A stretch of DNA of 64,000 bases, from positions 248,001 through 312,000 of the forward strand of contig JAHHGX010000020.1 in the NCBI GenBank assembly GCA_019359675.1, read 5' to 3'. Under the pieces are notes generated by a model, which was not told the DNA's origin, made no database searches, and saw only the letters and a program-made list of their open reading frames with translations. The first letter of the stretch is position 1. Every line of letters starts with the position of its first letter. This document shows, in pieces, positions 1 to 9,281 of the stretch. This DNA comes from Calothrix sp. FI2-JRJ7 (GTDB lineage: Bacteria; Cyanobacteriota; Cyanobacteriia; Cyanobacteriales; Nostocaceae). The position numbers and the translations under genes are program-made.

Positions 1-152
1 AAACGCATCTCAAACCTCTACTGAGTTCTAATGCTAACTTAGATAAAGGCACGCGCGAGCTAATTGACTTAGCCAATAAGTGCAACGGTCATGATAACAT
101 CACTGCTGTGCTTGTACGAGCCAAAGTACGTCCAAATCCAGGGGCTGGTTAA
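1..152 (+). CDS. PP2C-family Ser/Thr protein phosphatase, C-terminal fragment
   Basis: This is the last ~49 codons of a gene that begins before the window; the reading frame starts at base 3 and ends at the TAA at 150-152. The tail contains LANKCNGHDNITAVLV, which matches the final conserved motif (GxxDNITxxxV) of PPM/PP2C metal-dependent phosphatases, where the Asp binds a metal ion. These enzymes remove phosphate from Ser/Thr residues. The FHA-kinase starts 46 bp downstream on the same strand, so the two probably form an opposing phosphatase/kinase pair. The family call rests on one motif. Confidence 0.75.
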   Translation, partial: THLKPLLSSNANLDKGTRELIDLANKCNGHDNITAVLVRAKVRPNPGAG

Positions 153-198
153 TACATATTAACTGTCCACTACTACTAAATTTTATAATTTCAATAAT

Positions 199-1410
199 GT
201 GGTTACGCTCACCTTACTAGAACCGCGACAAAAAAAACCACTTCACCAGTGGAATTTTAGCGATGAACCCTTAATACGGATTGGTCGCGCGTCAGATAAT
301 CATATAGTTATTTCAGATGATTTGGTATCTCGCTATCATTTGGAACTTCGACGAGTTGATACAGGTGGGTTAGATGGTTCTTGGCATCTAGTCAATAAAG
401 GAATAAATGGCACTTTTGTGGATGGTGTTTTAGTACCTCAGGCGCCGATACCCAATAACTGCCTATTACAATTAGCAAACGGTGGTCCTTTATTGAGGTT
501 TCAAATCGAGCAAAAAGTCGAGCAACCAGCAGTAAAGCCTAAAATTACTCTACCTACCTGTAACCACGAAGGCAATAACCCCAATAATTTATTTTGTATA
601 CATTGTGGTCAACCCATCAAAGTTCTACAAACAGTACGTAATTACCAAATACTGCGAACTTTAGGACAAGGAGGTATGGGGACTACCTTCTTGGCATGGG
701 ACTCTGTGGGTCAAACAGGGCGCCCGCAACTGTTAGTATTAAAACAAATGAATGCCGATATGGCACGAATAGCGAAAGCGCAGGAATTATTCGAGCGTGA
801 AGCAAATACGTTAAAATCGCTATCGCATCCAGGAATACCGAAATATTATGACTTTTTTGTCGAGGAAGGGAAAAAATATCTAGCAATGGAGCTAGTCCAC
901 GGGGAAGATTTGGAGAAATTGGTTTTTTTAAAAGGGCCAGTTACACCAAACCAAGCAATATTTTGGATGATTCAAACCTGTGATGTACTAGACTACTTAC
1001 ATTCCCAGGAGCCACCATTAATACATCGCGATATCAAACCAGCGAATTTAATGATGCGCTCGTCGCATAATAATATAGTAGTACTGGATTTTGGCGCCGT
1101 CAAAGAAAGTTCAACGGCGCCGGGAACCCGTATAGGTGCAGAAGGATATTGTGCCCCAGAACAGGAGAGGGGGCAACCGTTAACGCAATCAGATTTATAC
1201 GCCATAGGACCTACCCTGATATTCTTGCTATCAGGTGAAAGCCCATTCAAATATTACCGCCAGCGTGGGCGCCAGTTTCGGTTTGAAATAGGAAATATTC
1301 CAACAATTACCCCTAAATTGCGAGAAGTCATCGACCGTTTGACGGAACCATTGCCACGCGATAGATATCAAAACGCTCTAGAGGTAATTGCTGCGCTGAA
1401 AGAATTGTAA
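199..1410 (+). CDS. FHA domain / zinc-ribbon / serine-threonine protein kinase
   Basis: This 403-residue protein begins at a GTG. Residues ~22-100 form an FHA phosphothreonine-binding domain (GRASDNHIVI then SRYHLEL). A short Cys cluster follows (C121, C133, C136; zinc-ribbon-like). An eukaryotic-type kinase domain spans ~149-403: Gly-rich loop LGQGGMG at 155-161, probable ATP Lys at 182, catalytic HRDIKPAN from 276, metal-binding DFG at 297-299 and CAPE at 318-321. All catalytic residues are present, so activity is expected. No transmembrane segment is visible, so it should be cytoplasmic. Domain order and the upstream PP2C gene fit a phospho-signalling pair. Targets cannot be read from the sequence. 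Confidence 0.93.
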   Translation: MVTLTLLEPRQKKPLHQWNFSDEPLIRIGRASDNHIVISDDLVSRYHLELRRVDTGGLDGSWHLVNKGINGTFVDGVLVPQAPIPNNCLLQLANGGPLLRFQIEQKVEQPAVKPKITLPTCNHEGNNPNNLFCIHCGQPIKVLQTVRNYQILRTLGQGGMGTTFLAWDSVGQTGRPQLLVLKQMNADMARIAKAQELFEREANTLKSLSHPGIPKYYDFFVEEGKKYLAMELVHGEDLEKLVFLKGPVTPNQAIFWMIQTCDVLDYLHSQEPPLIHRDIKPANLMMRSSHNNIVVLDFGAVKESSTAPGTRIGAEGYCAPEQERGQPLTQSDLYAIGPTLIFLLSGESPFKYYRQRGRQFRFEIGNIPTITPKLREVIDRLTEPLPRDRYQNALEVIAALKEL

Positions 1411-1421
1411 AATTCGACCCC

Positions 1422-1449
1422 GTAGAGACGCCATTAATCGCGTCTCTAC
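1422..1449. terminator. GTAGAGACGC hairpin after the kinase gene
   Basis: A perfect 10-bp inverted repeat (GTAGAGACGC / GCGTCTCTAC, 8-nt loop) lies 11 bp past the kinase stop and before the convergent DUF4327 gene. There is no long T-run, so its role as a terminator is inferred from position. The arm sequence recurs in other hairpins of this window (2771-2834, 19651-19714). Confidence 0.5.
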
Positions 1450-1461
1450 ATTAGTGGGTCA

Positions 1462-1683
1462 TTATTCTTCTTCGTCCCATGTTTCCACGGATAATAATTC
1501 GCCAAGAGGGTCTTGCATAGTAAATCCAAAATCTAGCAGTTCCTGTTTCCAGTGCTGCCAGTCATTGCCAAAAAGTAGAGCAATCTTCCAAATGCTGTCT
1601 GTTGGTTTGACAATATTAGAATCTACAAGTGATTGCACATTACGCTGCAATTTCACCATTGGGTGAAGTACTTGTTGAGCCAT
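1462..1683 (-). CDS. DUF4327 family small protein
   Basis: The 73-residue acidic protein has an ATG start and ends in DEEE. The segment HPMVKLQRNVQSLV...IVKPTDSIWKIALLFG resembles the small cyanobacterial DUF4327 family as I remember it. Its function is unknown. It has no membrane segment and no signal peptide. It converges on the FHA-kinase gene, with a hairpin between them. The assignment comes from recalled family appearance, not an alignment. Confidence 0.7.
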   Translation of the reverse strand: MAQQVLHPMVKLQRNVQSLVDSNIVKPTDSIWKIALLFGNDWQHWKQELLDFGFTMQDPLGELLSVETWDEEE

Positions 1684-2540
1684 AACCTCAATTTAATTTT
1701 GATTTGATTAGAATAAAAACTTGGTCAAAACTGCTTTCCATTTATTTTGGAAACCTTGCCTATACGTAGAGTGATATTACCTTTGGCAAAGTCAGTCTTA
1801 TCTACTTAACTATATCACAACAAACCCAATGTTGTGAGCATCGGATTCTGGTTTTGTACGGTAATTACCACAAAGTGCATATAGTACTGAGTTACGACGT
1901 TAAATTTGGGCAGAATAAATCATCCTACAAGGACTTGCAGATATTACACGGTTTATAAAAATCCGGATAATTGAGCAAAGATTACAATATTACTATTAAT
2001 TGCTACTTTTTCAACTATAACGGCGAATAAACGCTTATTTGTTCAATCTGTCAAAGTTGGCAAGATGCATTTAGCTGTTGGCGCCATCTACAAGAGGGGT
2101 AACGACGCGAAAAAGTCAAGTAACTGCGACTCTTTAAATATGACATTGGAAAAGAAATAGCAGTTAATCGTCTTATAGCTTATCGCAAACATCTGTAGAT
2201 AGAAACAAAAGGCGGCAATCTTTAGAAAAATTTAATATTTTTGCCCAAAGAACTTTATCCGGATTTGGTTTTGGAGATGTAATTGTAGTTTTAAGTACTT
2301 TATAATTAGTGTAAATACTAAGAGTGTATGAAGTTTAGATGCTTGCAGTATATAGAATCCCCCCTAGCCCCCCTTAATAAGGGGGGGACAAGAGTGTAAA
2401 ATATATCATCATATGGAATAGGCAGTTCTTGTGGAATGGGCATCCTTGCCCGTTCTACCAATTTAATCTGCATAATTTAAAAAAACTAAACAATAAATGT
2501 GGTAAGCATTGCAACACAGCTTCCATTAAATATTTGTAGG

Positions 2541-2569
2541 TTGGGTGGAGCGCTTTGCGCTCCACCCAA
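2541..2569. repeat. 13-bp perfect hairpin of the TTGGGTGGAGCGC type
   Basis: Arms TTGGGTGGAGCGC and GCGCTCCACCCAA flank a TTT loop. Imperfect relatives occur at ~19165-19192, ~47474 and ~48863. This is a dispersed intergenic palindrome of unknown function. Confidence 0.7.
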
Positions 2570-2770
2570 CAAAATCCCAACTATATAAGTACATAGTAGC
2601 GCCTGTATACCAACTTTCTATTACCACTCAGTTTCTCATAGCTACTGCTACCCAACACAAAAGTAAAAGGCGCCATCTGTAAGAAGATGTTTGAAAAGTA
2701 TCAATATTAACTAAAAACCTAACCCCTTAAAAGCGATGATACAAAAGAGCGCCAAACGGGGTAACACCCT

Positions 2771-2834
2771 TCATTCCACACAAATTGGTAGGTAGAGACG
2801 CGATTTAATCCGGTCTCTACGTAGTGTGGAATGA
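2771..2834. repeat. MITE-like nested inverted repeat, 64 bp
   Basis: Outer arms TCATTCCACAC (2771-2781) and GTGTGGAATGA (2824-2834) are perfect complements. Inside them is a second pair, GTAGAGAC (2792-2799) / GTCTCTAC (2813-2820). The ATTGGTAG..GTAGAGACG core resembles the element at 19651-19714. This looks like a small non-autonomous hairpin repeat. A minus-strand ORF across it (2719-2982) is probably not a gene. Confidence 0.65.
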
Positions 2835-3058
2835 CGAAAAATTGTGGAACTAAGGGGTCAGACCAACGATTCGCTTTTCTGTATCTGTTTAGACTTTTCA
2901 AATAACTTCTAAAGTTATTCTCACTTTCCCCCAACTCCTCTGTTATGTATAAAAGTCTGTCGTGCTTAGTGGATAGAAACAATTAAGGGATTTTGAACCC
3001 TATTTGTAAATAAGCTCTCATGGTAGATAATTAAAATATTTTGTTACGGTGTGGGTTA

Positions 3059-3139
3059 ATGATTCCTGAGTTTGACGAGAATGGTAATCTACCTCCAGGT
3101 GTGCATTTTTGTGAGTGGGAGAGTTTGAAAAAACCATAG
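3059..3139 (+). pseudogene. N-terminal remnant of a DUF6932-like protein
   Basis: A 26-codon frame, MIPEFDENGNLPPGVHFCEW..., ends at a TAG. The opening 'IPEFDxNGNLPPGVH' is, from memory, the typical start of DUF6932 nucleotidyltransferase-like proteins, often the partner of a small HTH protein. The rest is missing: the frame runs into the HTH gene at 3115 in a different phase, as if a deletion joined the two. Confidence 0.55.
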
Positions 3140-3714
3140 CAGCAATGGAGCAAGACGAAGAAAGAAAAAGGCACAACTACCAAAAATGGGAAATGGGACG
3201 AGGAGCAGCACAGTGTCACCTTGATAAATTAAGAGCAGAAATAGCTGAGTACGAAATGTTAATAGCTCATGACAGTCAGGCCCCTATTATATTAGAGCTT
3301 GATGATATTGATTATCTACCGGATATTTTAATAAAAGCGTGCATTGCTGCAAAACTGAGCGAGAAAGAACTTGGTGCCTTATGTGGACTGACAGAAGAGC
3401 AAATTAAACGTTACGAAAAAGATGATTATCAAAGTGCTAGTTACCTTAACGTTAGGGGTGTGATTTTCGCCCTCAACATAAAAATACAGAGTGGCAAATT
3501 TTTGGTAGCACTAGATACTTTAGAAAAAACACCTATTACGATAGATGATTTACGTTCATCTAAAAGTCGTGCGACTCGTCAGAAAGCAAAAATAACTCTT
3601 ACGCACAAGCATGATAATCAATCCCACCACGCAAACAATAGCTGTGATGAAACTTCAATATCGTCACATCCTCTGGTAAATTTGACAAACTCACCAACAA
3701 AGTCTAAATCTTGA
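3115..3714 (+). CDS. HTH (XRE-like) antitoxin-type regulator with rearranged ends
   Basis: The frame encodes 199 residues from a GTG; an ATG at 3148 is an alternative start. An N-terminal helical part (~1-50) is followed by a helix-turn-helix of XRE type (~80-125: ACIAAKLSEKELGALCGL then EEQIKRYEKDDY). This resembles the antitoxin-like partner of DUF6932 proteins. The similarity seems to begin right at the junction with the truncated DUF6932 frame, so the native start was probably lost. The basic/polar C-terminus is unlike the family and overlaps the opposite-strand gene at 3618-4001 by 97 bp, so the 3' end may be altered as well. It probably binds DNA, if it is expressed. Confidence 0.6.
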   Translation: MGEFEKTIAAMEQDEERKRHNYQKWEMGRGAAQCHLDKLRAEIAEYEMLIAHDSQAPIILELDDIDYLPDILIKACIAAKLSEKELGALCGLTEEQIKRYEKDDYQSASYLNVRGVIFALNIKIQSGKFLVALDTLEKTPITIDDLRSSKSRATRQKAKITLTHKHDNQSHHANNSCDETSISSHPLVNLTNSPTKSKS

Positions 3715-4001
3715 ACGCCTACAACAGTTATGGTATCCATACGAGTATCACCATCTTCACCAATAAAAGCAACACCGTCAAATGTTGCAACTGCTCCAAT
3801 ATCAGTACAACGTTTACCAAACTCAATAAACTGAGCAGTTGTTGGCGCCGCGTTGAAATATGATGTCGCAGTGGTAAAACCTTCTGCTAGCAATTGTTCT
3901 AGCTGATGTAATGAGATGGCTGTAAACTTGATGGCGTTGGGTGTGTATTCGGTAATAGAGGCGCCTAAAATTTCTTTTAAGCGCTGGTTGTTCTTAGTCA
4001 T
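3618..4001 (-). CDS. Hypothetical protein, 127 aa
   Basis: It has an ATG start and 127 residues, with no membrane segment and no motif I recognise. The composition looks like a folded α/β domain (FTAISLHQLEQLLAEGF; DTITVVGVQDLDFVGEFVKF). It overlaps the 3' end of the HTH gene tail to tail. It contains two GGCGCC sites, like most native genes here. No function can be assigned. Confidence 0.6.
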   Translation of the reverse strand: MTKNNQRLKEILGASITEYTPNAIKFTAISLHQLEQLLAEGFTTATSYFNAAPTTAQFIEFGKRCTDIGAVATFDGVAFIGEDGDTRMDTITVVGVQDLDFVGEFVKFTRGCDDIEVSSQLLFAWWD

Positions 4002-4160
4002 AATGTCTCACAGTTGGTTTTAGAAGGGACTGTAAAAATTTTATAAAGCGAATGTTAGTTTTTGATGGGTAAGTGGGTATCCTCAGTACGGATATGTTTT
4101 TGTCAACAGTCAGCCCACAACTTTTATTTATGGCAAGGTGTTTCCTTGCTTTGTTTTACT

Positions 4161-5747
4161 ATGGAATCATCTGTATCACATCAAGATTCGTATTTACAGT
4201 ATATTAAACAAAGCGCTCCAAATATTGAGGTTGGTAGTTTATCGCAAATTACCCATATCTTAGAAAATACCTCTTGGGAAAATCCGAATTCTTCAAGCGA
4301 TTGGAATAATGTAGCGGTGGTTGCTCTAGCTGAAGCTGAACAATACAGCGATGACATGGAAACACGCTCGCTTTATCTGGAAATGGCTTTTGATGCTTTG
4401 AATAATGGGCTAGAACTAGAACAACATCCTCTGTGTGCTGCTCATCTTGCTTTAGTACATAGCATGATAGGAGAAACACAACGAGCTATAGAAATTGCAT
4501 TCAATACATTTATTAATACGCTTTATGTTGCTTACGAGAGTACAAACACAGATTCTCAGTATTTAGTGTACTTGTTTCCAAAGCAGCAAGGCTTATCAAA
4601 ATCTGATTATCAACTGACGCAAACAGCTTTATATAGACAAAGTAGTTATCAACAAGCGCTTATTGTTTTAAGCCAAGTTTTATGTAGTTCACAACTAGTA
4701 TTTTATAATGCTGTAGGTCGTCGCTTTTTACAACTTGCATCTCAAGTTATACCAGAATCAGCAAGTATTGCACTTCAACTTGGAATTTCAAGTTTAATGG
4801 CTAATGAGTGGGAAGGGATACTGCATTTACATCGTGCTAAACAGTTAGCTCCATATTCTTCTGCGACTCATCAAGCTCTGTATTTAACATATCGAGATTT
4901 AAACCAAATTGAAACTGCAAATTATTGGTTAAAATTAAGTCAAGAATTTTATCAAAGAAATCCTCAATCTCCAGATTGGCAATGGACACAGCTTGAGACC
5001 GAGAATGCATTTACCTATGTCCCATTTGAAGGTTTAGCAATGGCTGTTGAGCCAAGTTTACGTAGTATTGTTACTAGTCTACTTATTGGTGAAGGGGAAT
5101 GGTTTGAAAAGGAGATGGAGTTTTGGCGCCATTTCATCAAACCAGGTATGACGGTGATAGATGTTGGCGCCAATGCTGGGGTTTATACATTTAGCGCCGC
5201 GCTGCAAGTTGGTTCTGAGGGAAGAGTATTGGCAGTTGAACCTTTTTCAAGTTGTGTCAATTATTTAAAAGAAACTTGTCGAGTAAATAAATTGACACAA
5301 GTAACCGTGTGTTCTGGTGCTGCAAGTAACTTTAACGGTACAGTTAAATTGCTTCTTCACAATGCTAGCGAGTTGAACGAGGTGGTTTCTAGCGAAGCCG
5401 CAGAAAATATGCTAGACAGTCGTTTTGAAGAAGCAGAGTGTTTTACATTGGATAGTCTGGTTGAACGAGAAAAGCTAGAGCGAGTCGATATACTCAAAAT
5501 TGATGCAGAAAATCATGAGCTTGCAGTACTAGAAGGAAGTAACAAGATTTTATCCGAAATGGCACCAATCATACTTTACGAAAATATTGCTGGTAGCAAA
5601 GGTAGTAATTTTCAAGTTGCTGAATACTTAAATAAGTTAGGTTACCAGCTTTTTAAATATCAGCCATATTTACAAAACTTGGTTCCTCTAGAATTGCTTG
5701 AAGATATTCAAGGACATCTTAACCTGATTGCTTTCCCAAACAAATAA
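4161..5747 (+). CDS. FkbM-family methyltransferase with helical N-terminal region
   Basis: From the ATG at 4161 the protein has 528 residues; the frame stays open to an ATG at 4062, but the extra 33 residues look non-conserved. The first ~300 residues are helical and TPR-like (repeated AHLALVHSMIGETQRAIEIA-type pairs). The FkbM SAM-dependent methyltransferase domain follows: motif I TVIDVGANAGVYTF at ~330 and the ILKIDAENHELAVLEG signature near 446. FkbM enzymes usually O-methylate sugars or small molecules. A second FkbM gene follows after 82 bp on the same strand, and a glycosyltransferase converges on both, suggesting modification of a glycan. The substrate is unknown. Confidence 0.88.
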   Translation: MESSVSHQDSYLQYIKQSAPNIEVGSLSQITHILENTSWENPNSSSDWNNVAVVALAEAEQYSDDMETRSLYLEMAFDALNNGLELEQHPLCAAHLALVHSMIGETQRAIEIAFNTFINTLYVAYESTNTDSQYLVYLFPKQQGLSKSDYQLTQTALYRQSSYQQALIVLSQVLCSSQLVFYNAVGRRFLQLASQVIPESASIALQLGISSLMANEWEGILHLHRAKQLAPYSSATHQALYLTYRDLNQIETANYWLKLSQEFYQRNPQSPDWQWTQLETENAFTYVPFEGLAMAVEPSLRSIVTSLLIGEGEWFEKEMEFWRHFIKPGMTVIDVGANAGVYTFSAALQVGSEGRVLAVEPFSSCVNYLKETCRVNKLTQVTVCSGAASNFNGTVKLLLHNASELNEVVSSEAAENMLDSRFEEAECFTLDSLVEREKLERVDILKIDAENHELAVLEGSNKILSEMAPIILYENIAGSKGSNFQVAEYLNKLGYQLFKYQPYLQNLVPLELLEDIQGHLNLIAFPNK

Positions 5748-5829
5748 AAAAGTTATATTCCTAGATTACCAAATTTTCAAATAAGTTAGGAATATAGATA
5801 AACTCATATTTTTCCACAGGAATAAAATT

Positions 5830-6798
5830 ATGTCAGTATTTCTCAACAGTTTAAAGAAAAATGGTCATTTAGACCAAATTCATATGACAGTTTGTAACGT
5901 TGGCTCCCGCAAGCTAGGATTAAACGATGATTATGCTAGTTTAGGCTGGGAAATATTTGCTCCTAACTTAAGTATATATGGGTTTGATGCAGATGCAGAT
6001 GCATGTGAAGAAGCAAACGCGAATATTGAAGCTAGACAAGTAAGTTGGAAAGAAAAACATATTCCTTTAGCATTAGGAAGCTCTGTTGGAGAATCTACAC
6101 TTTACGTAACAAAACATCCAATGTGTAGTTCGCTTTATCCTCCTAACGAACCTTATCTAAAACGCTTTCAAGGATTATCAGAGTTAGTTAATCTAGATTT
6201 TACTTTAGATATTGAGACAACAACCTTAGATAGTTTTTTTCAAAATGAAGTAATCACAGAAATTGATTTTTTACAAATCGACGTTCAAGGAGCAGACCTT
6301 GATGTGCTAAAAGGAGGTTATTCTATATTAGAAAATAGCGTTTTAGCAATTCAAATAGAAGTAGAATTTTCACCTTTGTACGTTAACCAACCTCTATTTA
6401 CAGATGTAGACATTTTTTTAAGACACCAAGGTTTTAGTTTATTCGACTTAGCTACATCCTACCGTACTCGTTCTGATTCTCCAATTCAATCAACTATTCG
6501 CTCAGGACAAATACTGTGGGCAGACGCATTTTATTTCCGTGATTTGATTCGAGAAGATATAGACATTAGTTTGAAAACCCCTCAGCAAATTTTTAAATTA
6601 GCTTGTATAGCTGATATTATGCACTTTCCTGACTATGCTTTGGAATTACTTACATATTTGACACTCAACTACGGTAATGACGCAAAGTACAATTTTGCTA
6701 ATAGTATTGTCAAAAGTTTATCTGAAATTCCAAATATTGGAACAGATGGGATAGAATCTTTACCTGCTATTAATAAATTAAAAAATTATATAAGCTAA
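5830..6798 (+). CDS. FkbM-family methyltransferase
   Basis: The 322-residue protein has an ATG preceded by an AGGAA at a suitable distance. An SAM-binding region near residue 18 (TVCNVGSRKLG) and the FLQIDVQGADLDVLKGG signature near ~145 place it in the FkbM family. The C-terminal ~100 residues are helical and may bind a partner. It is transcribed with the preceding FkbM gene. The pair may methylate sugar residues added by the neighbouring OGT-like enzyme; this is inference from position. It contains no GGCGCC. Confidence 0.87.
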   Translation: MSVFLNSLKKNGHLDQIHMTVCNVGSRKLGLNDDYASLGWEIFAPNLSIYGFDADADACEEANANIEARQVSWKEKHIPLALGSSVGESTLYVTKHPMCSSLYPPNEPYLKRFQGLSELVNLDFTLDIETTTLDSFFQNEVITEIDFLQIDVQGADLDVLKGGYSILENSVLAIQIEVEFSPLYVNQPLFTDVDIFLRHQGFSLFDLATSYRTRSDSPIQSTIRSGQILWADAFYFRDLIREDIDISLKTPQQIFKLACIADIMHFPDYALELLTYLTLNYGNDAKYNFANSIVKSLSEIPNIGTDGIESLPAINKLKNYIS

Positions 6799-6852
6799 TC
6801 CATTGATTCACTATGTAGGGTAAGTATTATCTACCCTACTTTTAAGTAGCTA

Positions 6853-9078
6853 TTAACGACTTTCGAGATATATTTGCCACATTTTTTGATAAGCTTTTTC
6901 CATCTCGCGAGTAAACTGTTTCGCATTCCACAATGGCGCTGTTTGTCGTGATTGCTTTAATTTCCAAGAAATTTGCTGCCTTAAATTAGCATCCATCCCA
7001 AGACGAATACCCCATTCAATATACTCTTCATCGCTCCAAGCTATACCTTCTTCTATACCAGCATTTCGCATCATTGTGTAGCTATTGCGTGCAACAAATT
7101 GCTCACCAACTCTAGTAACAATAGGAATGCCCATCCATAATGTTTCCAACGTTGTAGTGGCACCATTGTAAGGATAAGTATCTAGTACTACGTCAGCTAT
7201 TGCTAAATTGGCACGATGTATTGCTTCCAAAGATGTATTGGGTATAAATTTTAGTCTCTCAATTTCTACCCCCTCTTCTTTCGCAATATCAAAAAAGAAA
7301 CTTTTAATTGATTCCTCTTCTGCAAAGCCTTTAATTAAAAAATAACTATTTGGAACTTCTTTAATAATTTTCATTTGCAGTCTTGCTGTTTTGGGATGAC
7401 GTTTAGCACCTCGTTGAGCGCTAAGAAAGATAACTGCATCATTCGGAATATTTAATTCATCTCTACGTAATGTAGGAACATCAACCTCAAATCCATCCAC
7501 TGCTATGTAAGTTTGAGGCAACCGCCAAATTTTTTCAGTATAATAATCTTGCGCTTGTTCGGGTAAAACATAAGGGTCAGCAATGAAATAATCAACAGCA
7601 GGTATACCAGATGCATCCCAGCCAAGCCAAGTTGCCTGTATTGGCGCTGGTTTTAGTGCCATTACTTGGCAACTAATATCTAAAGTTATACTATCTAAGT
7701 CAATCAAAATGTCAATTTGATCATTATATATTTGTTCAGCAATTTCTAAACCATTAATTCCCATTTTTCTAACTTGATTAGCATGTTGACAATACCATTC
7801 TTGAAGCCCATTATTTACTACTGAGTAATTAATTATGTAGGCATATATTTCAAAATTATCTCTATCATGATGTTGAAAAAGCCATCTTGCTAACCAGCCT
7901 ACAGAGTGCGATTTAAAGCAATAAGATAAATAACCTATTTTTAACTTACGATGTGAGTTTATAGTATTTTTATTAATTGAATAGTGTTTGAGATAGCGTT
8001 TTGCTTGCTCTGGGTAAATCAATTGAATATTTTTTTGAAAAAAATCTGATACTCCATTATAAATTTTTCTAAATTCTGCTGGAGTATCTTTGATATGTGG
8101 AATAGCAAAATATGGTGTAAGAAGTCGGAGTACAGAAACCTCTCTCCAGGATGTAGGTTGTGTTTCAATAAGTTCCTTTAAAGCGACTTCTAACTCTTCG
8201 CATTTGCATTCTATTTCCTCCCAGCAATAACCTCCTGTTTTCATTAAGCTTTTTAATAGCAGATGTAAAGTTGTAATTCTATCTGATAAATCACGCGCTA
8301 AAGAATTACATATTTTTGCTTTTTCTATGCCTTCTTTATAGTTTGCAGATTCAACTAGTAAGTCAGTTAAAATTTTTAAAGCTTCTAAATTATCAGGTTC
8401 TAACTTGAGAAAAACTTTTACTAATTTTACGCCAAATTTAGGTGTTCTATATCTATGACAAGCAACTAGTGCTGCATTCAGCATTATGCTAAAATATCTC
8501 TCATTGTCCACAACATGCTTTAAGCAAGCTTCTGCAAAACTTATAACACTTGTGTGCCAAGGTACGGTATCTAAAACTCCATGTAAAACATCTAGCAACA
8601 ATTCTGAATTTAAATTTAAATTAAGTTCTGAACTTAATAGTTCTAAAATTCTCCATTCTATTAGTTCATCACCTGTAAATAGTTCTATTTTAATAGAAAG
8701 TATGCAAAGTTTTAAAATATTATTAATATCAACAGGATTAATCTCTTTAATATGCTGAATGATTGCCCAAGCAAGAGAATATTCCGCCAAATTTTCACGT
8801 TTGTCCGCTTCTGATTGTAAAATTTGGATAAGTTCATCTGTATAAAATTCTAATTCGTTTGCATCAGCTTCTGACATCCGAAGCATCCAAGTCATCTGTG
8901 CTTCTGTTTCTTGCCCATTCAGTAATAGTGCTAACCCTAAATACCAATAGTGAGTTGATACATTTGGTTCTTGAGAAATTGCGTCTTCACATAAATTAAT
9001 AGCATTAATATAATTATTTTTACTTATATAATCGCATATCTCTTGATTCCAATTTTTTTTAATTATTTCTGCAATCAT
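6853..9078 (-). CDS. SPINDLY/OGT-type protein O-glycosyltransferase (GT41)
   Basis: The 741-residue protein starts with ATG. Residues ~1-370 are TPR-like helical repeats (e.g. THYWYLGLALLLNGQETEAQ). Residues ~375-735 match the O-linked GlcNAc transferase C-terminal domain: KIGYLSYCFKSHSVGWL near 378, PIQATWLGWDASG near 476, and DTYPYNGATTTLETLWMG near 629 (nucleotide-sugar binding). GT41 enzymes move a sugar from a nucleotide donor to Ser/Thr of proteins. The pilin-like gene lies directly upstream on the same strand, 203 bp away, which makes the pilin a candidate substrate. Target and sugar are not visible in the sequence. Confidence 0.9.
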   Translation of the reverse strand: MIAEIIKKNWNQEICDYISKNNYINAINLCEDAISQEPNVSTHYWYLGLALLLNGQETEAQMTWMLRMSEADANELEFYTDELIQILQSEADKRENLAEYSLAWAIIQHIKEINPVDINNILKLCILSIKIELFTGDELIEWRILELLSSELNLNLNSELLLDVLHGVLDTVPWHTSVISFAEACLKHVVDNERYFSIMLNAALVACHRYRTPKFGVKLVKVFLKLEPDNLEALKILTDLLVESANYKEGIEKAKICNSLARDLSDRITTLHLLLKSLMKTGGYCWEEIECKCEELEVALKELIETQPTSWREVSVLRLLTPYFAIPHIKDTPAEFRKIYNGVSDFFQKNIQLIYPEQAKRYLKHYSINKNTINSHRKLKIGYLSYCFKSHSVGWLARWLFQHHDRDNFEIYAYIINYSVVNNGLQEWYCQHANQVRKMGINGLEIAEQIYNDQIDILIDLDSITLDISCQVMALKPAPIQATWLGWDASGIPAVDYFIADPYVLPEQAQDYYTEKIWRLPQTYIAVDGFEVDVPTLRRDELNIPNDAVIFLSAQRGAKRHPKTARLQMKIIKEVPNSYFLIKGFAEEESIKSFFFDIAKEEGVEIERLKFIPNTSLEAIHRANLAIADVVLDTYPYNGATTTLETLWMGIPIVTRVGEQFVARNSYTMMRNAGIEEGIAWSDEEYIEWGIRLGMDANLRQQISWKLKQSRQTAPLWNAKQFTREMEKAYQKMWQIYLESR

Positions 9079-9281
9079 AATTAATCACTGTCCGTTTATT
9101 TACAACTTAATCTTTAATTATTTGTTGAGAAAATATTTCTTACAAGTAAAATGGGTAGAGATATCTACCCACTAAACGAAGAATATTGACATTCTAATTC
9201 TAAAAAATGTTAGCCGAAAGATTAGAACAATCAGCCAAACTAAATAAATTACGAACTAACACATTCAGCAATGTTATCAAA

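Larger units (their letters stand above)
1684..3058. other. Repeat-rich intergenic stretch without a convincing gene
   Basis: About 1.4 kb with short ORFs broken by stops and several dispersed cyanobacterial repeats. These include a C-rich/G-rich palindrome near 2358-2389 (CCCCCCTAGCCCCCCTTAATAAGGGGGGG), a 'gggcatccttgcccgtt' element near 2438, and the hairpins at 2541-2569 and 2771-2834. The piece around 2040-2300 reads like a decayed coding region, but I recognise no family in any frame. Confidence 0.6.

Noticed and set aside
2719-2982. Minus-strand ORF of 87 codons
   Set aside because: It runs through the nested inverted repeat at 2771-2834, has no recognisable protein features and lies in a repeat-rich gap.
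4062-4160. Longer N-terminus of the first FkbM protein
   Set aside because: The extra 33 codons look non-conserved, and the ATG at 4161 gives a better protein start.
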